From Seriola aureovittata (Eukaryota > Chordata > Actinopteri > Carangiformes > Carangidae): a DNA stretch of 64,000 nt. This document shows, piece after piece, positions 12,801 to 31,089 of this stretch (position 1 is its first letter; the number at the start of each line of letters is the position of its first letter). A program made the position numbers and the translations under genes. The stretch covers positions 22,557,737 through 22,621,736 of the forward strand of contig NC_079372.1 in assembly GCF_021018895.1 (NCBI RefSeq), in the 5' to 3' direction. A model generated the notes under the pieces. It did not search any database. It saw nothing but the letters and a program-made list of their open reading frames with translations, and was not told the DNA's origin.

Positions 12801-13956
12801 TAAATCTTTTGGTTATCACTTATTATTTTGAACTTCACAGGAAACAAACATTTTGTCAAAGTTCAAATTTCAAAATATTTTTCAGATTGGTGATGAAGAA
12901 TCTATTCTGCCCCCGAAGCTCCAAACTGAAATACGAGAGGTACTAAGTACAAGACAAAACAAATCAAGTGAGTGAATTGCAACCAAAGTCAAACACAAGT
13001 GTAACAGTTAGTTAGTTCCATCATCACAAATGTTTTCTGTCCTTTCTTTCAGCGGTGGAGGAGCTGAACCGGGTGGTGTCGGAAGCCTTCCTGCAGTTCT
13101 TTGTTAAAACAGTCGGCCATTACAGCTCTTATGTGAAATACAGCCATGCAGGAGGGCAGGGGGTGTTTGAAAAGAGAAGGTTCTACAAGGCCATTGATTC
13201 CAAGACTACTCGACACTTTGTCAAGAGGTTCATCCAGACACAGATGTTTGACCTTTTTATCCAGGAGGTGGAGCAGCAGCAGCCTGGACGACAGCCGTCA
13301 GGTGAGGATTGTGAGCAGCTTGTGAACAGCCCAGTAAACAAAAAATAAACAATTCGATTTTTTGGGTTAACATTTTCATGTCTCTCTGTCAGAGCCAATT
13401 AAACCAGCATTGTAACATCTGATCTCATTATTTCTGGTATAAGGAAATGATGCTAAAAGCCAAAACTGTCCCTACAGCTCCATTGATTAGAGGGACGACA
13501 GATCTTATAATTACGAGATCTGAATCTCATCATTTTGAAATCAGGTTTTTTTCTCCTTATGTGAGTGTAATGTGCATCTGTAGGAGAATAGCATTAGGAA
13601 TAGGAGAGTAGCATTAAAGCTACTAAAGGCCACTGCTCCTTGCTAGCATCCAACCCCCAACAGCTGGCATGTGTAAAATCACTCATTTGAAAAACTAACT
13701 TTTACAGTGTAGGTCTACACAAAAAAACCCACCAATTTAAGTAAATCAACTCACCCTTATTAACTAACTCAGTCTGGCCAATGTATATTGTCTAGTTATC
13801 ACATTTCATATTTAATTAAGTTACGGAGTCTTGTAACTTAAGCTCTTGTTGGAACAACTGATTTATGATCCTGTTCTCTGTCCTGCAGGAATATTTCACA
13901 AAAAGATCCTTGAATACCAAGAGAAGAAGAAAAGTGATAAGACAAAGAAACACTAG
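2236..13956 (+). CDS. dennd2d: DENN domain-containing protein 2D (Rab guanine-nucleotide exchange factor), 13 coding exons
   Basis: Joined exons 2236-2251, 2741-2836, 5495-5670, 6815-6927, 7781-7850, 7936-8013, 10350-10490, 11907-12055, 12404-12575, 12723-12773, 12886-12967, 13053-13301 and 13889-13956 keep one frame across GT-AG introns. They encode 486 residues plus TAG; human DENND2D is close to this at about 470. The tripartite DENN module is clear. uDENN begins near residue 60 (GQYFFEYLVVVSLKK) and runs through ETFSFVLTEVDGSRRNGYCRRLL. cDENN follows (EAYCIISSLACFGLFSK, IYPFMQKLREAPFPAPG, ALLYPFTWQHTF). dDENN spans about 345-465 (ILPPKL, FFVKTVGHYSSY, FVKRFIQTQMFDLFIQE). The family activates Rab9-type GTPases in endosome-to-Golgi trafficking by GDP release. 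The short first coding exon (MAEKD) and the start are the least certain parts because the N-terminus is poorly conserved. DENND2A/B/C are excluded by the short N-terminal region. Confidence 0.94.
3430..3640. mobile_element. Old interspersed repeat split by a SINE-like insertion
   Basis: Outer parts TTTCTCAAACTTTTTCAGCA and CTCATGGACCACCTTA resemble two halves of one common vertebrate DNA-repeat phrase ('tctcaaactttttc...ggaccacctta'). Between them, about 3487-3590, lies a segment with a tRNA-like head (GGTTAGGGCTCATACCACATG), the phrase TGCGTGTCATTCCCCTGTTC and an AAATAAATAAATAA tail, typical of teleost tRNA-derived SINEs. ACTCA occurs on both sides of the inner segment and could be part of a target-site duplication. 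The element lies in dennd2d intron 2. Confidence 0.5.
4186..4310 (+). repeat. Interspersed repeat, family A, copy 1
   Basis: Contains ATGGATGTAGCCTCCGTGAC, then CACCCATAGGTTTCTAAAGA and TCGCCATCTTGGCAGTGCC. The reverse complement of 55751-55875 carries the same ordered phrases, so the two are copies of one dispersed element in opposite orientation. Its class is unknown to me, though similar phrases are common in teleost intergenic DNA. Confidence 0.75.
5856..6245. mobile_element. 390-bp MITE with terminal inverted repeats
   Basis: The left end GGCTACATCCACACCACTAC and the reverse complement of the right end, GGCTACGTCCACACTGCTAT, match at all but a few positions, forming terminal inverted repeats. 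Inside are inverted-related phrases (TGCGTTTACGCCTGG on the left, GCGTTTTCAGGTGTGTCAGT on the right) but no open frame for a transposase. It lies in dennd2d intron 3. No clear target-site duplication was seen. Confidence 0.8.
6733..6808. repeat. (GT)n microsatellite abutting the dennd2d exon 4 acceptor
   Basis: About 76 bp of GT with two TCTG interruptions, ending only six bases (TTTCAG) before exon 4 at 6815. The usual polypyrimidine tract is replaced by this GT run. Confidence 0.95.
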
Positions 13957-14191
13957 CTCTCAGGGTACCTGGGTGTGTATAAAGGAGTGCATACGAGAAT
14001 ATGTGAATGTTGTGTGTTTTATGTCCTGTGTCAGTTTGGTTTTAAGTATGTGTGTAACAATGTGTGAATTACTGTATGGCTATCTTGCTGCTACTCTGTG
14101 AAACACTGGCAAATTGACAGACTTCAGATCCACGTGTTGGTCCTCAGCCTGTGGCCAAAGTGTGTCGCTGATGAGCAGGAAAATCATTTCA

Positions 14192-14197
14192 AATAAA
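14192..14197 (+). terminator. dennd2d: Poly(A) signal for dennd2d
   Basis: AATAAA 236 bases after the TAG stop, the first canonical hexamer downstream of the coding end. The 3' UTR would then be about 250 bases. Confidence 0.65.
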
Positions 14198-14199
14198 GA

Positions 14200-16500
14200 C
14201 TAGTTTTCTAAATCCACGCACCTGCAGTCTCTGATTTTTAGGCAGCAAGGCCCCAATGGCTGGTCGCCTTTTGTCCATTTTGGTTTATATCTATATATCT
14301 GTCTAATTTTCTTTTACAATCTTTCTTTTCTCACTCTCTTTCTTTATTTGTGACTGACAAGTGATTTAGAATCTAAAAAGTAGGAAATAGAGCTGAGCAG
14401 TCCAGTTCTCTCTCAAAAGATTTATAAGTGGTTCCCAACCTGTGAGCTAGGGCCCACTGGTGGACTGTGAATGTATTGCAAGTGGGCATGCAAGTAATTT
14501 GCAAAACAGTACGATTTTTGTGAAAAGATTAAAAAAAAAATTAAAAAATATATATATACTGTATATAAATGTTTTTAAATGAAATTATCCATAAAAACAT
14601 TAAACATGTTTAAAAACTCCTTTCATTGTTTTTTGGGGGGGTTTTTTGTCACTGTTGAAGGACGCCCACATTTAAACATTTCTATCATTTTTGTTGTTGA
14701 TAAAAGCCAACATAGAATGTCTTGTGATTAATTACAAATTCAGGAAAAACTTCAATGTGTTGTGATTTCTATACTGTGCGTGTTGCTACTGTTAGAATTC
14801 ATACCAGACACGCTCCGTAAAAACCATCAACAAAGCAAAGCTTCATAAAAAACTTTATTTCACATTAAAACTACATTAATTTCAACAACTTACATCACTG
14901 GAGACGTGTACAAAAGAATGTAAGGAATCTACTCTCCACAAACCATGACTGAGAAAATGGTTTGTGGAAGTTAAAGTTAAAGATGTTCTGGTTAAACTGG
15001 TGGGAAATGCGGCTCCCATGCATCTCAGTCGAACAAGGGAAATATATAGAATTTCTCCAGATGTAATGGATTTCATAGAAGGTGAACATGTTCGCTACAG
15101 TATCTGATTCCCAATGACTGAAGAGCCACACTTTAGGCCAATGTCCAATGTTAATGTCACATCAAATTATTTGTAAGTGTGATGTAAAGTTCAATGACAA
15201 AGGATGGCTGTCCAACTGTTTTTTTTATTTCTGAGCCACAAATATTTCAACTACAGGCGCTTTTTTGATTAAAAGTTTAACAATTTCCAAATGTCATTAC
15301 AAAGTGTAAATAATATAATTTGGATGAATTGTGTTTAATTATGACAGTCAAGCCTCCCATGTGTGATTACTACTACAGAAAACATGAAGATAATATCCCC
15401 ATTCATTTTTCTGACCCATACATGTCCTCACATTTTTGTAATGTGAAATTAAACGTTGATATATCGTCCCATCCCTAGATGTAATCGATGGTGACTGTTG
15501 ATTTCTGACAGAGGAAGATAAGTCTTTCAGTTATGTTTGAAAGTTGATGAGTTTGGTTACACAGTCTAACATCTTCTCAAATTTCTCAGGTTTTGATGTA
15601 ATAGCTGAGTTCTGTTAAAATCTGAAACAATCAAAAAGAGAAGATTTATGTTTGAAAATGGCATTCAGTATACTTCCAACTTTTTTATGTTTGTCTTCTA
15701 TTTTGTGTTTCATATGATGTCAACTCCGTCAGTTGAGAAGTCACCTCTGTCAGATGGATTTTTTCTGTTATATTCATCAAATATATGTTCAGAATGATTT
15801 ATAAACGAGTTTATGTCAATAAAAAGTTTATAAGGTACATCTAATGTTTGTTCTTTGTGTTAAAAATAATATTATATGTAGTTTATCACAAACACAAATA
15901 ACATTTTCAATGGAAATTGTACGTCGGCAACATTATGATGGTTTTTATTTCTTGGATGAAAAGATATCGAACTTTTTGATTATACAGATAAGTAAATAAT
16001 CTTGTATTTAATATAACAAACATTAAACATCTCCTGCATGTTTTATATTATAATACTATGACATTTTGTGTGCCTGAAGGAGTTGAAAAAATTCAAGCCC
16101 TCAGCTGCAAAAAGTGCAATTTAAGAAAAAAATATATCAATGGGAAATTGGCCTGTTACAGGATTTAATAGCCAAGATTTTAATCTTTTACAATATATTT
16201 TCCCAGCAAAATTAAAGAATAAAAATCAGAATCCCCAAAAAATAAGGTTTTGTCCCAGTTCTCAAGAATCACTGAGCTATAATTTGGGCATTACAGTAGA
16301 TTGAGGAGGTGAAGCCAAGTCGTGCAGCCATATGTTCAGATTTGGCCTTGGTCCTGGTGACAATGCAAGATAGGAGCCCAGTACAAAGAAGCAACAGCTC
16401 TGTGGCTGAAAGAGTGGTAAAATGAAAAGTGTCATCATCACTTTGCTGTACAGAGCCATGTAAACAGAGAACATTGTTATTTAGGGAGAGAGAAGACAAA
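14200..16500. other. Intergenic between dennd2d and stk38
   Basis: AT-rich sequence with no recognised exon. Near 14428 the phrase GTGGTTCCCAACCTGTGAGC starts a stretch resembling a common old dispersed repeat. Around 14859 an AATAAA lies on the minus strand, but the open frames behind it (14882-15131) have no recognisable similarity. Confidence 0.5.
14428..14535 (+). repeat. Degenerate interspersed repeat ('gtggttcccaacctg' type)
   Basis: The opening phrase and the GGGCCCACTGG region match the general pattern of an old DNA-transposon-like dispersed repeat frequent in vertebrates. It is decayed and I cannot define its ends. Confidence 0.4.
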
Positions 16501-16504
16501 CTGT

Positions 16505-16795
16505 AGTTATGACAAGACCGAGGCTGGGGCACTGTGGACTGGCATGGGACTTGGCAAAGATTGGCAAGCATGAAGATGAGGTGTGTGGACCGTGCAAGAA
16601 ACAACAAACTGAAACACCTACTCGAGGAATGCAAATGTTACATGAAACAAAGAGAAAGGCTTCATGCTGCAGCATCAGGCCTAGGCACAAAGGCTATTAC
16701 AATGAAGATCTTGCTCAATCCCACTGAGAACGAACAATCAGCTTTTAAAGCAGTCCTTGCATCACATCGCCGCAACAGGATTATACTTATGTAGT
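16505..16795 (+). mobile_element. 3' end of a non-LTR retrotransposon, frameshifted
   Basis: One forward frame reads RLGHCGLAWDLAKIGKHEDE followed by VCGPC. After a one-base shift near 16605-16612 the next frame continues KHLLEECKCYMKQRERL and runs to a stop at about 16794. The order C-x2-C, then H-x4-C, then Y-x2-QR is the zinc-knuckle region at the C-terminus of many LINE reverse-transcriptase proteins. The frameshift marks it as a dead relic. It stops just short of the stk38 promoter. Confidence 0.75.
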
Positions 16796-16990
16796 CACTC
16801 CGAACTGCAATCTGATCACACAGGCAGTGAGAGGCAGCAATGTGCCGCGAGCAATCTAATCCGCCGGAAACTCAAGAAGAAGAAAACCTCGAAGTTTGGC
16901 CACTGGGTGTCGTGGTGAGTTCTAATTGATTGTGACGCAACTATCGGTAACGCAGAGGAAGAGACGGCAGACACCGCACCTTCGACCAAG
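16796..16990 (+). promoter_or_regulatory. stk38: Probable stk38 promoter and non-coding first exon
   Basis: GC-richer sequence with several CpGs, an ETS-type CCGGAAA at 16864-16870 and no evident TATA box. It ends at a strong donor, ACCAAG|GTAAGCG, at 16990/16991. The first coding exon begins with an acceptor at 19687/19688 only seven bases before its ATG, which requires an upstream untranslated exon; this is the best candidate. The transcription start is not defined. Confidence 0.55.
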
Positions 16991-19687
16991 GTAAGCGAAC
17001 AAAGACCAACTACAGACATGCAGTATAGAACAGAGAAAAGACAGCATGTCAGACGTTTTCTTAAGATAATCATCCTAATAATTTAATTGTCAATGTACTC
17101 TGTCGTATACTGTTGGATTTCGAAACAAACGACTCAAGGCATTTTAGCAGATAAGTGGCTAACGTTGACTAGCTAACTTTCTCTTCGCTGTTTGCTTCGG
17201 GTAACTTCGGGTTATCAAGTTCGTGAAAATGGAAATGGAGATTTTCCGTTGAAGGCTTTCAAAATAAAATTCATTGTCTCGAACAGATAATGAGATGGTG
17301 TTTCCTAAAACGGGGCAGTTTTATTTTGAATGACGCTTCCGGTGTTATTCATACTTTATCTGCTGACTTTACACACCCAGGAACTTTAATAGCTAACTAG
17401 CAAGCTAACTAATGTTAGCGGGTTAAAGTTTTTGTTTTTGAGGCCATAGGTTAACGGAAACTATACAAACTTATCATTATAAGTATAACTAAACCAAGAT
17501 TACGTTAAAATACACTAAGTATTGAGTTTGATTATAATCTATTCACAATCATTTGCTCTGTAGGAAATTTATGTCAAGGATGGCTACGTTGCAACCGAAA
17601 CGAACAACTTTTAGGACTACGTGTTGTTGAAACTGACCGGGTTAGTCAGTTTTTGACAACAGCTGACCAAAACCAGAAATACTCAATCACTCACGTTTTC
17701 TAAATAGCCGCAAACACTATGTATCTTGTTTATTTTACGTACGGAGAATGACGCGATGATGATTGCTTAAATTAAGTACAAGTGTAGCGTTAATTTACCT
17801 GCTTAGTTTCAGGGTGGTCTGAACCGTTGTGTATCATTATAAAAACAATTAACTACTGCAAAAAAACGTCTGGAGTACCACCACAGACTTTGGAAAGGAA
17901 AGGCCGACCTCGCTGTCACAGGGTAGTACTGGTGACTGTCATCATGGAAAGTAGCTAAGATGTAAAGTGTAAAACTCTCAAGTTCCCACACTGTGTGACA
18001 CTGAAATTACAAGTACAAATTTTGACCCTGTTTTTACACCTGAATCTGATTGGATAATGCAATGACAAAGCAGGGTCCAGTCAGTGGGCTCCTCCGTGAC
18101 CCAGGTTTGATGGTGCTGTAGAATATTGTGGTAAACATTCAATGTGTTGTGCATGTATGCAAATCTATGCTACACCTTTTAGGACCTGTGGCAGAGGTTT
18201 GTCCAGTTTGTCTAGTTTAAGATTAAGGTGTAAAAAAACAAATACAAAGCTTTTCTACACATGTACAAACTTGTTTACATGTTTGCAAAAGTTGATTTAC
18301 AACTAGAAATTTAAAAGTGGTGTTAATGTTGGCCACACTGTGACGAAGAAGAATACAGTATGTTTCACCACTGGTCATTTTATAGAAGGTACCACCAACA
18401 TGTATTTTTTTTTAGATTATCAAATGCACAATGATCATTTGTTTCAGCCTGGGTACTGACTGAAGCATGAAGTAAATGGAAGAATCCCAACTTGACCTTA
18501 AAAACCCAAGTGCTATGATAAAGGCAGAGTAAAACGCTGCAAGGTATTAATAAGTTGGCAGGTTTTGTTACTTAGTGATCTAGTAGAAATAATGCCAACT
18601 GAATGTCGGTTTGGAGCTGTCTCAAGTCCCAGAGCTCTGCACTAGTGGGACTGGCCACATGGATAAACAGAACAAAGCCTGGTGGGCTGCAGCATCAGTG
18701 TACAAGCGGACAGTAAGAAAAATCAATAAAGTCGGTTCCAGTACACAAGTCCAGGGCTGAATTTCTGTCCCAGTCCGAGCATGGCTCTCTCCACATCGAG
18801 TGATAGCCACATCGAGGTGTACTCTTGTTTTATCTCCATTTCTGTCACTCTATCTCTTCGCCTTCTTTGCTTCCTTCAACAATGAGGCTGTGTTTCTTTG
18901 GCTGGGTGGAGTTTCCACAGTTACTTCAGTTGTTCAACTGACTGTTATTTTTGCTACCTGGGGAAAAGAGGGAAAACAAAAGGACTATCCTCCGCGTGTG
19001 TTTGTTGTGCAGTGGCAGGTGCATTTCCATTGTGCTGTAAATGGAGCCTTCATTTTCCCGCAAAATTATTGCATAGTGAAAGCAAAGCTTATAGGGCACC
19101 AGTCTAAATAATCTTTTATCTCTTTAACTACACAGGCTGCAGATACAAATGCACCTGCGGTACAATAGTTTTTAATTTTCTCGTTTTTTCTGTTTAACCA
19201 TTGTCAACCCTGATTGCAGAGTTTAAGTCTAGACATAATTGAGCTCATCTTGCCTCAAAACCCCATCCATGTCACAGAAGGACTCTACCATCATTGCTTG
19301 CACAAATCAGATTTCCTCATCGTTTCTTCATAACTGCTCTGTCACAATGTTAATCAACATCGCTCGGCTCAGGCAGCAGAGCCAGCAGCTTTCCTTCCTC
19401 TTTCTTTGAGCTACCCATCATTTTATTACATATTACATATCCATTTTTTGTGAGGTCAGCTCAATACTGTAACATTTGATCTTAGCATAACAACAAGGTA
19501 CAATTTAATAGACTTTGCGGTCTACTTTGCTGCTTCCTATAGGCCTCCATTATCCCATCCTACCTTTTGGATGGAGCAGTCTGATTGGATATGAATATCC
19601 AGTGGTGTGTAGCAACGGGCGTGTTGTACAATGTTCTCCACTCACATTATTTTGTTTTTTTATGTGGGTTTTTTTCTGTATTTTCAG
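16991..19687 (+). other. stk38: Putative stk38 intron 1
   Basis: About 2.7 kb between the candidate first exon and the first coding exon. No other convincing exon or named repeat was seen in it. Open frames around 18800-19111 lack recognisable similarity. Confidence 0.45.
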
Positions 19688-19694
19688 GTAAAGC

Positions 19695-26127
<6,433 letters not shown>

Positions 26128-26283
26128 GCACCTTCAGACTGGCTTTTATGCAACAGCACCATGAAACCTGAACGAGTCGTCCAAAACCCTGCTGTCTGAA
26201 GAACTTCAGCCCTGAACGGAGAACGCTGCTTGTTCTCTGTTACCTGACTGATGAGGATTCTTGTCACTCAGGACGTTGCAAAT

Positions 26284-26289
26284 AATAAA
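26284..26289 (+). terminator. stk38: Candidate proximal poly(A) signal for stk38
   Basis: AATAAA 157 bases after the TGA stop. A weaker ATTAAA occurs near 27033. Vertebrate STK38 messages usually have longer 3' UTRs, so this may be only the proximal site. Confidence 0.4.
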
Positions 26290-27208
26290 GGGGCTCAATT
26301 TTTCATCCGTTGCTTTTCACCATAGGAACTGCTGCCTTCACTTCTGCAGGTCTTCACTTTCTCTGACGCTTCCGAGGGTACCTTTCTACTTCAGAACTGA
26401 ACTGGGATTAAAGTGGTTGTGATTCTCCACAGTGGGACGTCTTCACTCCTGATACCAGCATCATTTACATTCCCTCTCTACAAACCAGCACCAGTCTGTT
26501 GGACCTACCCAGGGTTCCTCTCCCTCTAACCCAGGACAACCGCTCTTTTCACCGTTTCATGTTGACTTATCAACTCAAACTTTGCATTAAGTCGTCACTT
26601 GAAGTGAATCAGGTGCTCTTCAGGGATTCTGTCCAAATGTTTCTTGTCTTTTCCTAAAAGAGCTCACTATGAGGCTTCTCTAAATTGCTGCTGGCTTCTT
26701 CAGATGACCTAACCAAAGACTGTGAGCTGAATGTTTCTGCTTGTTTCTGCTTGATCTCTCCGTCACGTCTCATTTTGTATATTACAGTTGTCCTTTTATG
26801 GACTGAAATTAGCAGATTCGGTCGTTGAAAGGCGTGAATATATGAGAATGATGCTTTTTGTGGAACAAACACAAGAGTCTTGTTACATTTTCGCAATGAC
26901 CCATTTATGTTCAGTTACCTTTAGCACCTTATGTGATGTTTGGGCCGGCCTCCAGCTGTTTGTGTTTGGATTGGGTGTTTTTATTAGACTGGAAAAGAGA
27001 ACTTGTGTCCACACGTGGGGGGATGGTGGTAATTAAAACTGAAGCCACCATTTCTCCACAAACATGTAACACATCTTCCCATTCTTACTTAAACTAATGC
27101 AATTCTTGTAGACTCAGCAGCTGTCTAAGCAGGGTGACCAGTAGTGTGTGTGTGTGTGTGTGTGTATGTGAGTGTGTATGTGTCTCTGTATGTATATATA
27201 TACACATA

Positions 27209-27255
<47 letters not shown>

Positions 27256-28008
27256 ATCAGTCTCTCACTGTTGTGTTGAGGGCTGGGCTGATTAGCTTGT
27301 TCCAGCTGAAAAACTGGGAACCTGGTGTAGAAAATTGTTCCTGATAAAAAATATTTAGTCTGGTGTTGACTTACCAAGAGGAACGGGGGAAGATTGGTGG
27401 CAGCTGAGTTGTTTAAATATTATTTTGAGTGAATGAGATCTTGGACATATGGAGCCTCGTGGGGGTAAATAATAGTTGATAACAAACATGATGGACAGAG
27501 ACGTAAAACTCTGCCCCCGGCCTTCGTTTCAGTTCTGTTGCAGTTTCTTGTTTAAACCATCACCTGCTGCATTCACAACACATTGGATTAATTTGGTTGA
27601 AAAACTTATGAGAGCTTTCTGTTTTTTCTGTGTGTGTGTTATGTGCAACAGTGTGGCGGTTCATTCCTGAGGTCAAGATGTTTGAAGTTGATTCCAGCTT
27701 TTAGCATTGCTTTTGTCAGGTTGTCACTCTGTGTGGGTGTGTGTTTGTTTTATTTACTTCTTAGAGACACTCGGCATCATGAAGATTAACTCCACGGTGC
27801 GGCAGTGTGATCCAGTATGGAAGCACAGGGCTAAACTATTTCCAGTGAACACAATATCCAAAATGCTGTCATTTAAAATGAATGTAAATGAAGATTTATG
27901 GAGTCACAGAGAAAAAAGTTTTTTTGCCACAATAATTCCAAAATGCTGTTTGTGTGAATGTAGCCTGAACCTTTTGTTTCTTATCTTTGCCCTGACACAT
28001 GACGTGTA
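26290..28008. other. stk38 3' flank, no gene recognised
   Basis: Part is probably extended stk38 3' UTR. It also contains a composite GT/AT microsatellite (27144-27251). Open frames here are short and show no recognisable similarity. Confidence 0.45.
27144..27251. repeat. Composite (GT)n-(TA)n microsatellite
   Basis: GT run passing through GTAT variants into a TA run of about 30 bp. Open frames through it on both strands are artefacts. Confidence 0.95.
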
Positions 28009-28617
28009 ACTATGGAAGCCTATTTCCCCTGGAAAAAAAAGATTGGAACAGTAAAAGATCAGATGTCAAAGTTCTGATATTTATTATTACAATATTGGCA
28101 TAATACATTTTAAATAAATTTAGACTTTGTCGAAATTTTGTCTTGTATGGTAAATTTGCCTTGTTGGTCTAAATTTAACTTGTTTAAGTTGAAAATTAAT
28201 GACAAGTCAGTTTTGATTTATTTTATTAAGATTTATTTTGACATACTCTCATAGGTTTGACACACAAATTTTTGATTTGCATCATGATTTTGACATAATT
28301 TAGGTTTATTGTGGATTTTTTTTTACCGAAATATCACATTTTAAAATAAAATTGTCATAACTTTAAATTTGTAAATTTCAAAATTTTAATTTTATGTCAA
28401 AATATAAATTTTGAATTGGCAAGTTCTTTTTGCTTATCAAAATTTTTTCTAACTGAAAACTTTGATTCGGATCATATTTTAGGATTTATATTAATTTAAG
28501 ATGTTGACTTTAAAAGGATTACTTAAAGATATTTTATGATTGTGACTTTAAAAAGTTTGGTTTGTCATATCCTACTTTTAATTTTCTGTTTTTCTGGTAG
28601 GAATGGGCTTCCATACT
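28009..28617. mobile_element. 609-bp MITE with terminal inverted repeats and AT-rich core
   Basis: The left end ACTATGGAAGCCTATTTCC and the reverse complement of the right end, AGTATGGAAGCCCATTCC, form terminal inverted repeats. The interior is very AT-rich and made of degenerate short units of the 'gtcaaaattttgac' type on both strands, with no coding capacity. It sits between the converging stk38 and mtch1 genes. Confidence 0.75.
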
Positions 28618-28876
28618 TCACAGTTCAGTCTGAAGGTGTTTTCTCAGTTTGTCTGTCATATAAAACTCAGTGTATTCAGGTAGTGTGTAGATGAAGCTCA
28701 GCACATTGTAACACGTTTTAGTAAAAGCACACGGTGGAGCTTTTTTCTACGGAGGGGTCAATTTTTTAAACAAACTGTCTATTGTTGCTCCGGCGCCGCA
28801 TGTTTCTACCGAGCAGCAGATGAGTCAGTGTAAAGCAATAGAGCACGTGGAGTGGTTTTATTGATGATGATGCTTG

Positions 28877-28914
28877 GTGTGTGTGTGTGTGTGTGTGCGC
28901 GCGTGCGTGCGTGC

Positions 28915-28953
<39 letters not shown>
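28877..28953. repeat. (GT)n microsatellite with GCGT interruption
   Basis: GT run with a central GCGCGTGCGTGC block, then further GT. Confidence 0.95.
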
Positions 28954-28955
<2 letters not shown>

Positions 28956-28959
28956 GGAT

Positions 28960-30065
28960 TGTAATCATGCTCAGTAACAACAATGCAATGTTGAACTGCT
29001 TGAAGGTCTGTATGTTGTTTTCTACAGATAATGCTCAGATTTGTGTGGTGTGTGTGTGTTTGTGTCATCACACACCACATGTGACAAAGTCAGAGGTGAG
29101 GGGGTTTCTGGGAAGGTGTGTGTGCATTATTTAAACCACTGTTCTCTTTGTAGCGTGTGGCTGTTGTATTGTTTTTTGCTATTTGACAATGAATTACTCT
29201 GCACTTACTGTGTACTGCGTTATGTCTTTTTGAATGGCCGATGTCTTAGTGTCTACATCAGGATTGAGGCGATCTGCCCCCTAGAGGATGCTGGTCCTGC
29301 AGCACTCGGGTCTGAGGATGGTGAACTAAACAGGACCAGAGACCAGACTCACTGAAACTTTGTTTTAACCACGTTAAACTCCAGGTACAAGAGAAATGGA
29401 CAGTGACAGGTGTGAAAACAAATATAACGTATTTAATTAAGAAGAAATATATAATGTCGATGATTTAGGTTTGTTTTTTTAAGAATACCTACTGGATCAT
29501 AGCCAATCTAATACCCACATTTTAAAAATTTTGCTATGACAAATACACAATTTGAAGTAATTTCATGCTGCTTCAATAAAGCAAATGTTCATCTTAGAAT
29601 ATTAGTAAAAATAATAATTTAATTCAACTGTAACTTTTGCAAAATTAGCAAAACAAGTAGCTGTCAATAATTAGTTACTCAGCTTTCAGTTTCAGCTTTA
29701 GTTCAGCTTTTTCCTGGTGGTAAATTGTTAACTACAGTAAATACAGACTCTGAACATGAACTCAACACTGACGAACAGGAAAGATTTTATTTTCACAACA
29801 GAAGAAGAATGAGTGGGCAGAGCAACCACAACACAAATCACAGCCTGGAGTCAAAACATGAACATGCGTGTAATTGGCCGTCAGGGAACAGACATCATCC
29901 AATAAGAACACCTGTAGGTTTTAGGCTGACAAATAAAAAACACTCTGTTATGGAATTAGAAAAGGTTGTAGCACAAAAATATTTTAAAAACAAAAATTCT
30001 TAAAACTTCAGGGTGTGAAATTAAAATGTAAGAAAGTAGTGTATACATCTACATACTTATATATA

Positions 30066-30107
<42 letters not shown>

Positions 30108-30188
30108 CAGAGGGGTCTTAAAGAGATCTCAGACTCAGTTGTGTGTGTATGTACATATATATGTGTATATATATATATATATGTGTGT

Positions 30189-30234
<46 letters not shown>

Positions 30235-31089
30235 TTATTTAAGTGTGTGTTTTCTCCAATGTGCTCATGGTTTTTAAATCGTCTTTAAACTTAAAAAAAT
30301 AGGAAACACTTTGTGACAGACACTTTTTCCATGAACAGAAACAAAGACACTGTTTTGAACTGCAGTGAAACAACGAACCTTCAGTTTGTCCTGTATGATC
30401 CAAACCTGCAGTGTTGAAGCACATAATTCACTAAAATCAAACATTTCTATAATAATGTAGCTCAATCACAGACTGATTTAAACCTCTGATAATGTGACTG
30501 GCAGTGGTGGATGACGCATCTCAAACAGGTTTAAAGAGTGTAAGACTTTTAAACTGCGAGGAAATTAATGGAAAACAAAGTGGTTGATGTGAAGGACCGG
30601 TGGGTGGTGGTGAGGTGGGTGGTCTAGTTTTTTGAAAGGTTAAATTCAGGCTCCTCTTCAACACAGAATCAGGATCATTGATGACATCACTGACCCGATG
30701 AGGTTCAGAAACAGGAAGTGCTCCAACACTGACCATATTATTATGATATATATCATATATCTGATGATAATAATCATCAGGAATATGTGGTTTGTGTGAC
30801 AGCATTAATTACTGCAGTACCCATGAGCCTCAGCAGCTGTTGCTATGGAGACGTAGCTATGAGATCAGAGCTGTAGTCACTGCAGGCAAGAACAAAACAC
30901 TGTAACAACCTCCTTCCTCATCTGAACTGAACTAAAGCTCCTGTAACCAAAAGTTTGTTGGCACCACGAGCTGCGCCGTCTCCGCTGCTCCTGCTACATC
31001 AGAGGCTGACAGGGGGAATGGGGTGTCTGAAAAAATCTTTCCTAGCAGGAAGAGGACGAACATCCCAGCAAGTGAATATGTTGATGATG
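28960..31089 (-). other. mtch1: mtch1 3' UTR and downstream flank
   Basis: No coding exon recognised. Minus-strand AATAAA hexamers occur at about 29786-29791 and about 30232-30237. The former is followed on the minus strand by GT-rich sequence (GTCAGTGTTGAGTTC) and is a plausible mtch1 cleavage site, giving a 3' UTR of about 1.3 kb. AT/GT microsatellites lie at 30058-30110 and 30148-30236. Confidence 0.4.
30058..30236. repeat. Two (AT)n/(GT)n microsatellites
   Basis: Two AT-rich dinucleotide runs separated by a short unique stretch (about 30111-30147). Confidence 0.9.

Noticed and set aside
28766..29355. Open frames of 86-104 codons around a GT run
   Set aside because: Driven by HTHT/VCVC dinucleotide translation; no recognisable similarity.
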